Assembly: GCF_013359755.1 (NCBI RefSeq)
Contig: NZ_JABMCJ010000069.1
Span: 53,365 to 117,364 of the forward strand
DNA length: 64,000 nucleotides
Source of the DNA: Tardiphaga robiniae
GTDB taxonomy: Bacteria; Pseudomonadota; Alphaproteobacteria; Rhizobiales; Xanthobacteraceae
Reading direction: 5' to 3'
Below, piece by piece: positions 45,836 to 54,464 of this stretch. The stretch's first letter is position 1; every line of letters starts with the position of its first letter. Below the pieces are notes generated by a model that saw only the letters and a list, made by a program, of their open reading frames with translations, was not told the DNA's origin and did no database searches. The translations under genes were made by a program, and so were the position numbers.

Positions 45836-46288
45836 CTACTGCCTGTTCCGATTTTCCGCCAGGCCGTCCCGCGACAGCTGATCGGCACGCTCGTTCTCGG
45901 CATGGCCGGCATGGCCCTTGACCCAGTGCCAGCGCACATCATGGGTCTTCAGCGCGGCGTCGAGGCGCTGCCACAGGTCGACATTCTTCACCGGCTTTTT
46001 GTCCGACGTCTTCCAGCCGTTTTTCTTCCAGCCGTGAATCCAGCTCATGATGCCGTTGCGCAGATACTGGCTGTCGGTGTGCAGATCCACCGAACACGGC
46101 TTTTTCAACGCTTCCAGCGCGGAAATCGCCGCCATCAGCTCCATGCGGTTGTTGGTGGTGTGGGCCTCGCCGCCCTTCAATTCCTTCTCGGCGTCGCCGA
46201 AACGAAGGATCGCGCCCCAACCGCCGGGGCCGGGATTTCCCGAACAGGCGCCGTCGGTATAGATCGTCACAGGCGTCGCAGTGGTCAC
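45836..46288 (-). CDS. rnhA: Ribonuclease HI
   Basis: A 150-residue enzyme that cuts the RNA strand of RNA-DNA hybrids. The full catalytic set is present: Asp12 ([10 protein letters not shown]), Glu50 (NNRMEL), Asp72 (HTDSQYL) and Asp136 ([10 protein letters not shown]). The basic handle ([18 protein letters not shown]) is intact. Its start overlaps the end of thrB by 4 bases, giving translational coupling in the ispH-thrB-rnhA cluster. Confidence 0.96.
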   Translation of the reverse strand: MTTATPVTIYTDGACSGNPGPGGWGAILRFGDAEKELKGGEAHTTNNRMELMAAISALEALKKPCSVDLHTDSQYLRNGIMSWIHGWKKNGWKTSDKKPVKNVDLWQRLDAALKTHDVRWHWVKGHAGHAENERADQLSRDGLAENRNRQ

Positions 46289-47265
46289 GCGGGCTGCCTC
46301 GCCGCTTCGACGCCGTAGTCGGCCATCGACGTCACCGACTGGTGGAAGCGCAGCTTGCGGACATACTCGACCGGATCCTTCGGCTTCACGAAGGCGCCTT
46401 CCGGCACATTGAGGAAGTCCACCAACCGCGTCAGCAGGAAACGGATCGACGCGCCGCGCGCCAGCAGCGGAAACGCCGTGCGCTCGGCAGCGGTCAACGG
46501 ACGCACCGCTTCATAGGCATTGAGGAAAGCGCGCGCCTTGGTGGCATTGAACGACAGGTCCGGCTCGAAGCACCAGGCGTTCAGACAGATCGCCACGTCG
46601 TAGGCCAGCATGTCATTGCAGGCGAACGGGAAGTCGATCAGGCCGGAGAGCTTGTCGCCGAGAAAGAACACGTTGTCCGGAAACAGATCCGCATGGATCA
46701 CGCCTTCCGGCAGATCGGTTGGCCAATGCGCGGCAAGATAGTCGAGTTCGGTCTGCAGGAAAGCGCGCAGCCCGGGCTGAACCGTATCGGCGCGCGGTGC
46801 CGCGAGGTCGAGCAAACTGCGCCAGCCATCGACCGACAGGTTGTTCTTGCGCACCAACGGGAAATCGCGCCCGGCGACATGCATCCTCGCCAGCGCTTCG
46901 CCGACACCGGCGCAATGCATCGCGTTGGGACGACGCGGCCACATGCCTTCGAGGAAGTTGATGATCGCGGCGGGCCGGCCGGCGAGCGATGCATAGACCG
47001 CACCGTCGCGATTCTTCTGCGGCTGCGGGCAATTCACGCCGCGCGCGCAGAGATGTGCCATCAGACCGAGGAAGTAAGGCAGGTCATCCGCTTCGACGCG
47101 CTTCTCATAGAGCGTGAGGATATACGCGCCCTTGGAGGTGTGCATCAGGAAGTTGGAATTCTCGACGCCTTCGGCGATGCCCTTGTAGGAGAGCAATTCG
47201 CCGACATCGTAGCTCTTCAGGAAGTCCGCGAGATCATCGGCGGCAACATCGGTATAGACCGCCAT
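46285..47265 (-). CDS. thrB: Homoserine kinase (ThrB2-type)
   Basis: A 326-residue kinase with the aminoglycoside-phosphotransferase-like fold used by alphaproteobacterial ThrB. The Brenner motif is His191-Ala-Asp193 with Asn198 ([13 protein letters not shown]), and the metal-binding Asp211 is in [10 protein letters not shown]. It phosphorylates homoserine for threonine synthesis. It lies 5 bases after ispH and overlaps rnhA by 4 bases, a gene order found in many Rhizobiales. Confidence 0.94.
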   Translation of the reverse strand: MAVYTDVAADDLADFLKSYDVGELLSYKGIAEGVENSNFLMHTSKGAYILTLYEKRVEADDLPYFLGLMAHLCARGVNCPQPQKNRDGAVYASLAGRPAAIINFLEGMWPRRPNAMHCAGVGEALARMHVAGRDFPLVRKNNLSVDGWRSLLDLAAPRADTVQPGLRAFLQTELDYLAAHWPTDLPEGVIHADLFPDNVFFLGDKLSGLIDFPFACNDMLAYDVAICLNAWCFEPDLSFNATKARAFLNAYEAVRPLTAAERTAFPLLARGASIRFLLTRLVDFLNVPEGAFVKPKDPVEYVRKLRFHQSVTSMADYGVEAARQPA

Positions 47266-47270
47266 CGCGG

Positions 47271-48236
47271 TTACGCCGCGGCCTCGGGACGCAGCGAACG
47301 CGGCAGCGGGAAGAATTCGTTTTCTTCAGCAGCCGACACCGTCTCCACATGCAGCTCATAACGCTGCGCGAAGGCATCCATGATCTCTTCGACGATCACT
47401 TCCGGCGCCGAGGCGCCTGCCGTGATGCCGAGGCTGGTGATGCCCTCGAACATGCTCCAGTCGAGATCGCTGGCGCGCTGTGCCAACACCGAAACCCTGC
47501 AGCCCTCGCGCTCGGCCACTTCCCGCAGACGCTGCGAGTTCGACGAGTTCGGCGCACCGACAACGATCAGCGCATCGACCACCGGCGCCACCTTCTTCAC
47601 GGCAAGCTGGCGGTTGGTGGTGGCGTAGCAGATGTCTTCCTTGTGCGGCCCGTTGATCGTGGGGAAGCGGCTCTTCAGCACTTCGACGATCTCGGCGGTG
47701 TCGTCGATCGACAGCGTCGTCTGGGTCACGAAAGCGAGATTGTTCGGATCCTTCGGCTGGAAGGTCTGGGCGTCTCCAGCGGTCTCGATGAGCTGCACAG
47801 CGCCAGGCGGCAGCTGGCCGACGGTGCCGACCACTTCCGGATGATGCGAATGCCCGATCAGCAGGATCTCACGGCCGCGCTTGAAGTGGATCGCCGCCTC
47901 GCGGTGCACCTTGGTGACCAGCGGGCAGGTTGCGTCCAGCGAGAAGAAATTGCGCTGACGGGCATCCTCGGGAACCGATTTCGGCACGCCATGGGCGGAA
48001 AATACTACCGGCGCGGAGGTATTGTCCGGGATTTCGGCGAGTTCCTCGACGAAAATCGCGCCCTTGGTCTTCAGGCTGTCCACCACATACTTGTTATGGA
48101 CGATCTCATGCCGGACATAGACCGGTGCGCCATGGATGGCGAGTGCGCGTTCGACCGTATCGATCGCCCGGACGACGCCTGCGCAGAAGCCGCGCGGCGA
48201 ACAAAGAACGATTTTCAGGGACGGTTTGGTCGTCAT
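47271..48236 (-). CDS. ispH: 4-hydroxy-3-methylbut-2-enyl diphosphate reductase
   Basis: A 321-residue iron-sulfur enzyme for the last step of the MEP isoprenoid pathway. Three cysteine ligands are present: Cys18 (SPRGFCAGV), Cys104 (DATCPLV) and Cys203 ([10 protein letters not shown]). Glu134 in SHHPEVVGT and the [10 protein letters not shown] loop complete the active site. The ATG at 48236 fits the family start. It is the first gene in a cluster with thrB and rnhA. Confidence 0.96.
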   Translation of the reverse strand: MTTKPSLKIVLCSPRGFCAGVVRAIDTVERALAIHGAPVYVRHEIVHNKYVVDSLKTKGAIFVEELAEIPDNTSAPVVFSAHGVPKSVPEDARQRNFFSLDATCPLVTKVHREAAIHFKRGREILLIGHSHHPEVVGTVGQLPPGAVQLIETAGDAQTFQPKDPNNLAFVTQTTLSIDDTAEIVEVLKSRFPTINGPHKEDICYATTNRQLAVKKVAPVVDALIVVGAPNSSNSQRLREVAEREGCRVSVLAQRASDLDWSMFEGITSLGITAGASAPEVIVEEIMDAFAQRYELHVETVSAAEENEFFPLPRSLRPEAAA

Positions 48237-48481
48237 ATCGGGGCGATCCAGGGGCCTGGGCACCAAAATGGCAGGTGCGATGGGTCAGATTGGCAAAATT
48301 CAGCCAAAGAGCTTGTCTGAATAAGGACTTGGGGCCGGTTTGCGGCGCTGTCAAGGCCGAACTGCCGGGCATTGCGCGGTTGCCCTCTGACAGATTATAT
48401 AGAGCCTTAATTCCCGTCATCACCGATGACCAGACGGCTTCGCCTCCGAAAGAGGTGGGCGAAGCGCAAAGGAGATGTGCC

Positions 48482-49177
48482 ATGAGCAATGCCCCGCTGA
48501 TGCCAAAGGCGACGGCCGTGTGGCTGGTCGACAATACGGCGCTGACCTTCGATCAGGTCGCCGATTTCACCAAGATGCACCCGCTCGAGATCCGCGCCAT
48601 TGCCGACGGCGACGCCGCCCAGGGCATCAAGGGCATGGACCCGATTTCCAACGGGCAGCTGACCCGCGATGAGATCGAAAAGGGCGAGAAGGACAAGAAT
48701 TATCGGCTCAAGCTCGAAGAGAGCAAGGTGATCCTGCCGCCGGCCGCCAAGAAGAAGGGCCCGCGCTACACCCCGGTGTCGCGCCGTCATGAGCGCCCGA
48801 GCGCGATCCTGTGGCTGGTGCGTAACCATGCCGAGCTGAAAGACAGCCAGATCATGCGGCTGGTCGGCACCACCAAGACCACCATCGCCTCGATCCGCGA
48901 CCGCACCCACTGGAATGCCTCGACCCTCACCCCGATGGATCCGGTGACCCTCGGCCTGTGTTCGCAGATCGAACTCGATTTCGAAGTGCAGCGCGCGGCC
49001 AAGGAAAAGCCGACCGACCAGGCTTACGGCGGCGCGACCCTGCTGCCCGCGTCGGAAACCACCCGCAAGGACGAGCTGGAGACCGCCGAGAGCGGCAGCG
49101 GCGACCTCAATGTCGATGCCGTGTTCGCCAAGCTGAAGGGCATCGGCGGCGGCAAGAAGCAGGACGACGACGAATAA
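48482..49177 (+). CDS. trcR: Cell cycle transcriptional regulator TrcR (DUF1013)
   Basis: A 231-residue protein found throughout Alphaproteobacteria. It begins MSNAPLMPKATAVWLVDN, has a helix-turn-helix-like region (LTFDQVADFTKMHPLEIRAI), and a second part with HERPSAILWLVRNHAELKDS and IMRLVGTTKTTIASIRDRTH. TrcR is implicated in activating CtrA-linked cell-cycle genes. An AAGGAG site stands before the ATG; the long in-frame extension upstream is not used. It is divergent from ispH. The terminal 30 residues are acidic and low in complexity. Confidence 0.92.
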   Translation: MSNAPLMPKATAVWLVDNTALTFDQVADFTKMHPLEIRAIADGDAAQGIKGMDPISNGQLTRDEIEKGEKDKNYRLKLEESKVILPPAAKKKGPRYTPVSRRHERPSAILWLVRNHAELKDSQIMRLVGTTKTTIASIRDRTHWNASTLTPMDPVTLGLCSQIELDFEVQRAAKEKPTDQAYGGATLLPASETTRKDELETAESGSGDLNVDAVFAKLKGIGGGKKQDDDE

Positions 49178-49221
49178 GCGGCTGCGCTGCGCACAGATGC
49201 GCGGCGGTAATAACAGAATTG

Positions 49222-49259
49222 AAAACGCGGCGGTTCATCCCGCCGCGTTTTTTTTGTTT
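49222..49259 (+). terminator. Intrinsic terminator after trcR
   Basis: ACGCGGCGG pairs with CCGCCGCGT and the arm runs straight into TTTTTTTT. The adenines before the stem extend it, making it bidirectional in form. Confidence 0.93.
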
Positions 49260-49278
49260 CAGGTGATGCGCCGCCCGC

Positions 49279-49869
49279 TTACGCCAGCGGGCGACAGATG
49301 CTGACATTGATGCTGCCGTCATCGTCATATGCCACCAGCTTGCCGATGAAATTCGAGAACGACGTGGCGACTTCGATGAAACAGCCCTGTCTGTCGATCA
49401 TGTAAGCGAGGACGTCGTCGGCATTCTCCAGGTTCACGCCTGCATCAGCCAGTTCGCTGATGTCCGGGATGACCTCGTGATCGACGAAGTAGATCTTGCC
49501 CTTCGCCTTACCCTTGTAGATTTCGACGATCGGATCGCCGCCGTGACTTTCCGCCACCGGATAGCAGAACGCACGAAACGCTTGGTCCCAGAGATCGGCT
49601 TTGGCCAGGAATACCCCTATGTCGTTATATTCGAAGCCGGTATCGAGGCCGTGCAGATAGCGAATTGAATCGAATGTCTCGACGCCATCAGCCAGCGGGC
49701 TGGCTGTGTCGAGATCGAAATAGAAGCCGTTATTCGCTTTCAGAAACGCCGTATAATCGGATGAGAATTCGATACCCTGCTCGGCGGCAAAAGCTGCAAT
49801 CGCCTTCTCCGTCACCGGCTTGAATGTCATCGCATCGGGATAGTCTTCGAACCTGAACTCGTTCGCCAT
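49279..49869 (-). CDS. SMI1/KNR4 (SUKH) family protein
   Basis: A 196-residue protein of the SUKH superfamily. The first part fits the domain start (TEKAIAAFAAEQGIEFSSDYTAFLKANNGF, including the usual LP/LKxxNGG-type turn) and later parts have the pattern of beta strands closing with GKIYFVDHEV. Bacterial SUKH proteins often give immunity to polymorphic or contact-dependent toxins. No toxin, VgrG, Rhs or secretion gene is nearby, so this copy is isolated. Start at 49869 keeps GGAG 6 bases upstream. Confidence 0.8.
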   Translation of the reverse strand: MANEFRFEDYPDAMTFKPVTEKAIAAFAAEQGIEFSSDYTAFLKANNGFYFDLDTASPLADGVETFDSIRYLHGLDTGFEYNDIGVFLAKADLWDQAFRAFCYPVAESHGGDPIVEIYKGKAKGKIYFVDHEVIPDISELADAGVNLENADDVLAYMIDRQGCFIEVATSFSNFIGKLVAYDDDGSINVSICRPLA

Positions 49870-50035
49870 CATGTACTCCGCTTATGCGTAAAGGATCCCG
49901 CCTGAGCGGTGCCTCCCTTGGTGCTGCAGAGGTAAGGCAAGGTTCATGGTCGCGCCCGACGCATAATCGTCACTTTCCAAACGCCATCGAATCCTGCGAC
50001 ATCGCGCATGGACGGCAACGCATGGAGTGGCGACG

Positions 50036-50365
50036 ATGGCATCTCTCTGGCTTGGTCTGATGCGCTTGCTGGCCGGCTTCCGCCGCGGTCTGCGCGATCC
50101 GGAATTTCGCGCGATCCTGTTTCTGCTGGCCATCGCCATGACCGGCGGCGCCGTGTTCTTTCACGCCGTGGAAGGCTGGCCGTGGATCGACGCCGCCTAT
50201 TTCAGCGCGATGGCGCTCACCACCGTCGGCGACGCCACGCTGTCGCCAACCACCGCCATCGCCAAGATCTTCACAATGCTGTTCTCGATCTGCGGCATCG
50301 GACTGATGCTGGCATTCCTGTCGCGGCTATCGACGTTCCGAGAGCATGAGGAAGGCCGGGAGTGA
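50036..50365 (+). CDS. Two-helix potassium channel-like protein with altered selectivity filter
   Basis: A 109-residue membrane protein of the Ion_trans_2 kind: a first helix (AILFLLAIAMTGGAVFFHAV), a pore region (WPWIDAAYFSAMALTTVGDA) and a second helix (IFTMLFSICGIGLMLAFLS). In K+ channels the filter reads TVGYG; here it is TVGDA at residues 63-67. Asp in place of Tyr and Ala in place of Gly make potassium selectivity uncertain. No RCK domain follows. GGAG is 8 bases before the ATG. Confidence 0.85.
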   Translation: MASLWLGLMRLLAGFRRGLRDPEFRAILFLLAIAMTGGAVFFHAVEGWPWIDAAYFSAMALTTVGDATLSPTTAIAKIFTMLFSICGIGLMLAFLSRLSTFREHEEGRE

Positions 50366-50376
50366 TATCGTAGCCG

Positions 50377-50595
50377 TCACGCCTTCTTCAGAAATTCCGT
50401 GCGCAGCACCAGGCCTTTCACCTTGTCGGTGCGGCCTTCGATCTCGTCTTCATTATCGGTGAGATGGATGTTCTTGATCACGGTGCCGCGCTTGAGCACG
50501 GTGGACGAGCCTTTCAGCTTGAGGTCCTTGATCAGCGTGACGGTATCGCCTTCGGCGAGCAGCGCGCCGTTCGAATCCCTGACCTTGATGTCCAT
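50377..50595 (-). CDS. PhnA/YjdM domain protein (zinc-ribbon-less)
   Basis: A 72-residue protein equal to the C-terminal domain of PhnA/YjdM: VRDSNGALLAEGDTVTLIKD and the following LKGSSTVLKRGTVIKNI. The zinc-ribbon half of E. coli YjdM is missing. Despite the gene's old name, a role in phosphonate use is not established for this family. The ATG has AGGA 7 bases upstream. It converges on the channel gene. Confidence 0.9.
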   Translation of the reverse strand: MDIKVRDSNGALLAEGDTVTLIKDLKLKGSSTVLKRGTVIKNIHLTDNEDEIEGRTDKVKGLVLRTEFLKKA

Positions 50596-50681
50596 GATGT
50601 TGTCCTGATGGTGCGGTGGTGTGGAGCGGGGCACCCAACAGGATGGGAGCGCCGAAAGCAACAGTGGCACGGCAAAATCGC

Positions 50682-50713
50682 AAAAAAGAAGGGCCGACTG
50701 ACATCGGCCCTTC
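50682..50713 (-). terminator. Intrinsic terminator after ompW
   Basis: On the minus strand GAAGGGCCGA pairs with TCGGCCCTTC and is followed by TTTTTT, a strong terminator for the OmpW gene. Confidence 0.92.
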
Positions 50714-50739
50714 CGTCACACAGTGAGAGATCGAAAGGA

Positions 50740-51432
50740 TCAGAACTTGTAGGTGATGCCGGTGCCGACCAGCCACGGATCGAGCTTGACCTGGCCGGTG
50801 ATCGCCGCGCCGCTGGCCAGCGTGCCTTCCCAATCCGGGCGCATCCACATCTTCTTCACGTCGACGTTCCAACCCCAATGCTTGTCGATCATGTAGTCGA
50901 AGCCGAACTGCAGCACCGGCGCCGCGGTGTCTTTCAGACGGCTGCTGGTTACGCCCACACCGCTCGCACTCTGGCTGAAGAACCAGGTGTAATTCACACC
51001 GGCGCCGATATAGGGCTTGAAGGCGCCGAACTGCGTGAAGTGATACTGGAAGGTCAGCGTCGGCGGCAGCAGCCACGCCTTGCCGACATCGAGGCCGGCG
51101 ATGGCGCCGTCGCCGGTGACGTGGTGCTTGGTGACGCCAAGGATCAGTTCAGCTGCGAGGTTCGGCGTGAAGAAATACGAGATGTCGAGTTCGGGAACGA
51201 CCTGATCCGAGGTCTTCAGGCTGGAGCCCGGCACCTGGTGAACCGACCCGCCATTCTCCGGAATGACGCCGAGCACACGTAGGCGGATCATCCAGGGATT
51301 CCACGCCTCGACCACCGGCGCCTTGGTATACGGCGCCGCGGCCGGAAGATCGGCAGCACCTGCCGTCGTCGCCATGCTGGTCATCGCCGTTGCTGCCATC
51401 AGCAACGACACGGTCGTCAGAATTCTCCTCAT
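50740..51432 (-). CDS. ompW: OmpW family outer membrane protein
   Basis: A 230-residue eight-strand outer-membrane barrel. The signal peptide ends at TTAGAA. OmpW landmarks are WMIRLRVLGVIPENGG near the start, VPELDISYFFTPNLAAELIL, and PYIGAGVNYTWFF, with a C-terminal Phe (GTGITYKF). These proteins pass small hydrophobic molecules and respond to osmotic or redox conditions. It is followed by a good terminator, so it is a single-gene unit. Confidence 0.93.
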   Translation of the reverse strand: MRRILTTVSLLMAATAMTSMATTAGAADLPAAAPYTKAPVVEAWNPWMIRLRVLGVIPENGGSVHQVPGSSLKTSDQVVPELDISYFFTPNLAAELILGVTKHHVTGDGAIAGLDVGKAWLLPPTLTFQYHFTQFGAFKPYIGAGVNYTWFFSQSASGVGVTSSRLKDTAAPVLQFGFDYMIDKHWGWNVDVKKMWMRPDWEGTLASGAAITGQVKLDPWLVGTGITYKF

Positions 51433-51530
51433 CGCGAAGTGCCCTGTCTTTCGATTCGTTCGGGGTGAACGATCTCACCCGATCAAATCCGAAAGACGCT
51501 CGCTGCGGCGCTCACACGTTGATCTCAATC

Positions 51531-51570
51531 AAAAGCAAACGACCGCACAGCGTCTCGCTGCGCGGTCGTT
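51531..51570 (-). terminator. Hairpin terminator after small lipoprotein gene
   Basis: On the minus strand AACGACCGCGCAGC pairs with GCTGTGCGGTCGTT (one mismatch) and continues into TGCTTTTGATT. It stands after the lipoprotein gene. Confidence 0.7.
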
Positions 51571-51612
51571 GCCTTTGGGAGACACAATTTTGCGGAATAT
51601 CAATCGCCGGTG

Positions 51613-51879
51613 TTACGGCCGGTTCGGATTGTTCAGCATGTATTCGCCGAGATTGCGCTGCGCGCGGTCGGCACGATTGATGGCATTGCTGCGCTGAACG
51701 TCGCGGTCCTTGCGGCAGGCCGCATATTCCGGCGAACCGACAGCGACACCATTAGCGCGGCAGATCGCGTCATCGTCATCGCCGAGGCTCGACATCGGAA
51801 TATCGGTGCGGCGCGCGCAGGCGCTGAGCAGCGTCGCGGCCAGCGTCAGCGCGATGAGAGAGGTCGAGGTCAGTCGCAT
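51613..51879 (-). CDS. Small lipoprotein, unknown function
   Basis: An 88-residue protein. It has a signal peptide with a lipobox (LAATLLSAC, lipidation at the Cys), then a polar Asp/Arg-rich chain of about 65 residues with two more cysteines (DAICRANGVAVGSPEYAAC) likely to be disulfide-bonded. It should be anchored to the outer or inner membrane. I do not recognise a named family. A hairpin terminator follows. Confidence 0.72.
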   Translation of the reverse strand: MRLTSTSLIALTLAATLLSACARRTDIPMSSLGDDDDAICRANGVAVGSPEYAACRKDRDVQRSNAINRADRAQRNLGEYMLNNPNRP

Positions 51880-51951
51880 GCATGGTTCCGTTACTTGATC
51901 TTCTCTGACGTGAGAGTGTTTAGCGCGAAATGCGGGATTTGTAAGGTCTGC

Positions 51952-53862
51952 TCAGACCCTGCCCTTCAGCGCCGCACCGATTTCGTCCAGTGACTTCGGA
52001 TCCTCGATGGTCGCGGGCATGGTCCAGCTGTCACCGTCCGCGATCTTCTTGATGGTACCGCGCAGGATTTTGCCCGAACGCGTCTTCGGCAGCCGGCCGA
52101 CGGCGATGGCGAGCTTGAACGCCGCGACGGGGCCGAGCTTTTCGCGCACCAGCGCGACCACTTCCTTCTCGATGTCAGCAACCGGCCGCTCAACGCCGGC
52201 CTTCAGCACCAGGAAGCCGCAGGGCACCTCGCCCTTGATGGTATCCTTGATCCCCAGCACGGCGCATTCGGCGACGTCCGGATGCGAGGCCAGAATCTCT
52301 TCCATGCCGCCGGTGGAGAGGCGATGGCCGGCGACATTGATGATGTCGTCGGTGCGGCCCATCACATAGACATAGCCATCGTCATCCAGATAGCCGGCAT
52401 CGGAAGTTTTGTAGTAGCCGGGAAACTCGTTGAAATAGGCTTCCTTGCAGCGCTCGTCCTGCTCCCACAATGTCGGCAGACAGGCCGGCGGCATCGGCAG
52501 CTTGATGACGATGGAGCCCATGGTGCCGGCGGGTACCGGCTTCGCAGCTTCGTCCACCACCTCGACCTTGTAGCCGGGCATCGGCACCGTCGGCGAGCCG
52601 TGCTTCACCGGGAGCTGGCCAAGGCCCACCGGATTGCCGGCGATGCACCAGCCGGTCTCGGTCTGCCACCAGTGATCGATCACCGGCACCTTCAACTGCT
52701 TCTCGGCCCAGTCCACCGTCGGCGGATCGGCGCGCTCACCGGCCAGGAACAGCGTGCGGAAATGCGAGAGATCATATTTGCGAATGAAACTGCCGTCCGG
52801 ATCGTCCTTGCGGATGGCGCGGAAGGCGGTCGGCGCCGTGAAGAAAGCAACGGCCTTGTGTTCGGAGATGACGCGCCAGAACGCGCCGGCATCCGGCGTG
52901 CCGACCGGCTTGCCTTCATACATGATCGACGTCGCGCCATGGAACAGCGGCGCATAGACGATATAGCTATGGCCGACCACCCAGCCGATGTCGGAGCCGC
53001 ACCACCAGACTTCGCCCGGCTTCACGCCGTAGAGATTCCACATCGACCAGGCGAGCGCGACGGCATGACCGCCATTGTCGCGCACCACGCCCTTCGGTTT
53101 GCCGGTCGTGCCGGACGTATAGAGGATATAGAGCGGATCGGTCGCCAGCACTGGCACGCAATCCGCGGACTTCTTCGCCGCCATCGCCTTGCTGCGCAAT
53201 TCGGCCCAGTCATGATCGCGGCCGGCCACCAGGTCGCAGCCATGCTGCGGGCGCTGCAGGATGATGCAGGCATCGGGCTTCGCGCTGGCGAGCGCGATCG
53301 CTTCATCCAGCAGCGGCTTGTATTGCACGATGCGGCCGGGCTCGATGCCGCAGCTCGCGGACAGGATCAGCCTCGGCCTCGCATCGTCGATGCGTGTCGC
53401 GAGTTCCTTCGCCGCGAAGCCACCGAACACCACCGAATGCACCGCGCCGATGCGCGCGCAGGCGAGCATGGCGACCACAGCCTCAGGTACCATCGGCATA
53501 TAGAGGATGACGCGATCGCCCTTGCCGACGCCAAGGTCCTGCAGGATGGCGCCGAGCACCTGCACCTCATGCAGCAGCTGTGCATAGGTGATTTTCCGGA
53601 CCTCACCCGTCAGCGGTGAGTCGTGAATCAGCGCGACCTGATCGGCGCGGCCACCGGCGACATGGCGATCCAGCGCGTTGTAGCAGGTGTTCAGCACGCC
53701 GCCGACAAACCAGCGGCCGTAGAGACCCACGGACGGATCGAACACCTTCTTCGCTGGCGCAATCCAGTCGATCGCCTTCGCGGCTTCGCTCCAGAAGCCT
53801 TCCGGATCGGACAGCGACTGCGCGTGGACGTCGTGATAGCGGCTGGATGCGTTGGTTGTCAT
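51952..53862 (-). CDS. prpE: Propionyl-CoA synthetase
   Basis: A 636-residue AMP-forming ligase that activates propionate, and possibly acetate. The AMP motif is ILYTSGTTGKPKGVVRDNGG, the acetyl/propionyl-type core is WWCGSDIGWVVGHSYIVYAPL, VIDHWWQTETGWC marks A5, and the catalytic lysine is in TRSGKILRG. The PrpE-specific sequence DNGGHAVAL is present. The gene is alone; no methylcitrate-cycle genes are in the window. GGGAG is upstream of the ATG. Confidence 0.93.
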   Translation of the reverse strand: MTTNASSRYHDVHAQSLSDPEGFWSEAAKAIDWIAPAKKVFDPSVGLYGRWFVGGVLNTCYNALDRHVAGGRADQVALIHDSPLTGEVRKITYAQLLHEVQVLGAILQDLGVGKGDRVILYMPMVPEAVVAMLACARIGAVHSVVFGGFAAKELATRIDDARPRLILSASCGIEPGRIVQYKPLLDEAIALASAKPDACIILQRPQHGCDLVAGRDHDWAELRSKAMAAKKSADCVPVLATDPLYILYTSGTTGKPKGVVRDNGGHAVALAWSMWNLYGVKPGEVWWCGSDIGWVVGHSYIVYAPLFHGATSIMYEGKPVGTPDAGAFWRVISEHKAVAFFTAPTAFRAIRKDDPDGSFIRKYDLSHFRTLFLAGERADPPTVDWAEKQLKVPVIDHWWQTETGWCIAGNPVGLGQLPVKHGSPTVPMPGYKVEVVDEAAKPVPAGTMGSIVIKLPMPPACLPTLWEQDERCKEAYFNEFPGYYKTSDAGYLDDDGYVYVMGRTDDIINVAGHRLSTGGMEEILASHPDVAECAVLGIKDTIKGEVPCGFLVLKAGVERPVADIEKEVVALVREKLGPVAAFKLAIAVGRLPKTRSGKILRGTIKKIADGDSWTMPATIEDPKSLDEIGAALKGRV

Positions 53863-53927
53863 GGCGTCTCTCCCGCCCCAGCTTTACCGCCGGGTTCATT
53901 GCACACTGATTGTCACGGGATCGCCGG

Positions 53928-54461
53928 CTATTTCAAGGGTGCCTTTGGTTGTGGCTTGACCGACATCTCCACGCCGATCCGCTCGATTTCCTGCGCCAGC
54001 GCCTTGTAATTGGCGCGCGCGACGTCGAGTTGCGGATCGAGCTTGATCGCCGCACCGAAATCGCGGACTGCGCGCGGCCGATCGCCCTTCTTGCGCCAGA
54101 GTTCGCCGCGCGCATTGAACAGAACGGCCTGCGTCGGATCGAGTCGCAGCGCCGCATCGTAATCGGCGATGGCACGATCGGTCTCATCCTTGCGGGTGTA
54201 GACACCGGCGCGCGCAATCAACGCTTTCAGCCGGTCGGCCCGCTCGGTCTTTTCGTTGTCGATCAGCGTGCTGCAAACTGCGAGAATCTTCTCGTCATCA
54301 CCTGACGCAACAGCCGCCACGCACAGTGCGGGATCGACGTGCGCGGTGGCTGCCGGCTCGTTGACCGCTGGCGATGCCCTGTCGGGAGCCACGCAACATA
54401 ATACGAGCAGGACGCCGATAACGCGCAATACGCTGCCCACATATGAATTGCGAAAAGTCAT
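53928..54461 (-). CDS. Exported TPR protein (short)
   Basis: A 177-residue protein with an N-terminal signal or anchor (SVLRVIGVLLVLCCVAP) and two to three TPR units (ADRLKALIARAGVYTRKDET, then DRAIADYDAALRLDPTQAVL). Before the repeats there is a Cys pair about 16 residues apart (ALCVAAVASGDDEKILAVC), a likely disulfide. It lies 3 bases after a longer TPR gene and is its paralogue by pattern. Both follow a TAXI solute receptor on the same strand. Confidence 0.82.
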   Translation of the reverse strand: MTFRNSYVGSVLRVIGVLLVLCCVAPDRASPAVNEPAATAHVDPALCVAAVASGDDEKILAVCSTLIDNEKTERADRLKALIARAGVYTRKDETDRAIADYDAALRLDPTQAVLFNARGELWRKKGDRPRAVRDFGAAIKLDPQLDVARANYKALAQEIERIGVEMSVKPQPKAPLK

Positions 54462-54464
54462 TGT

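Noticed and set aside
49279..49869. Toxin-immunity island
   Set aside because: Neighbours are TrcR, a channel and a PhnA-domain protein; no toxin, secretion or recombination gene is present.
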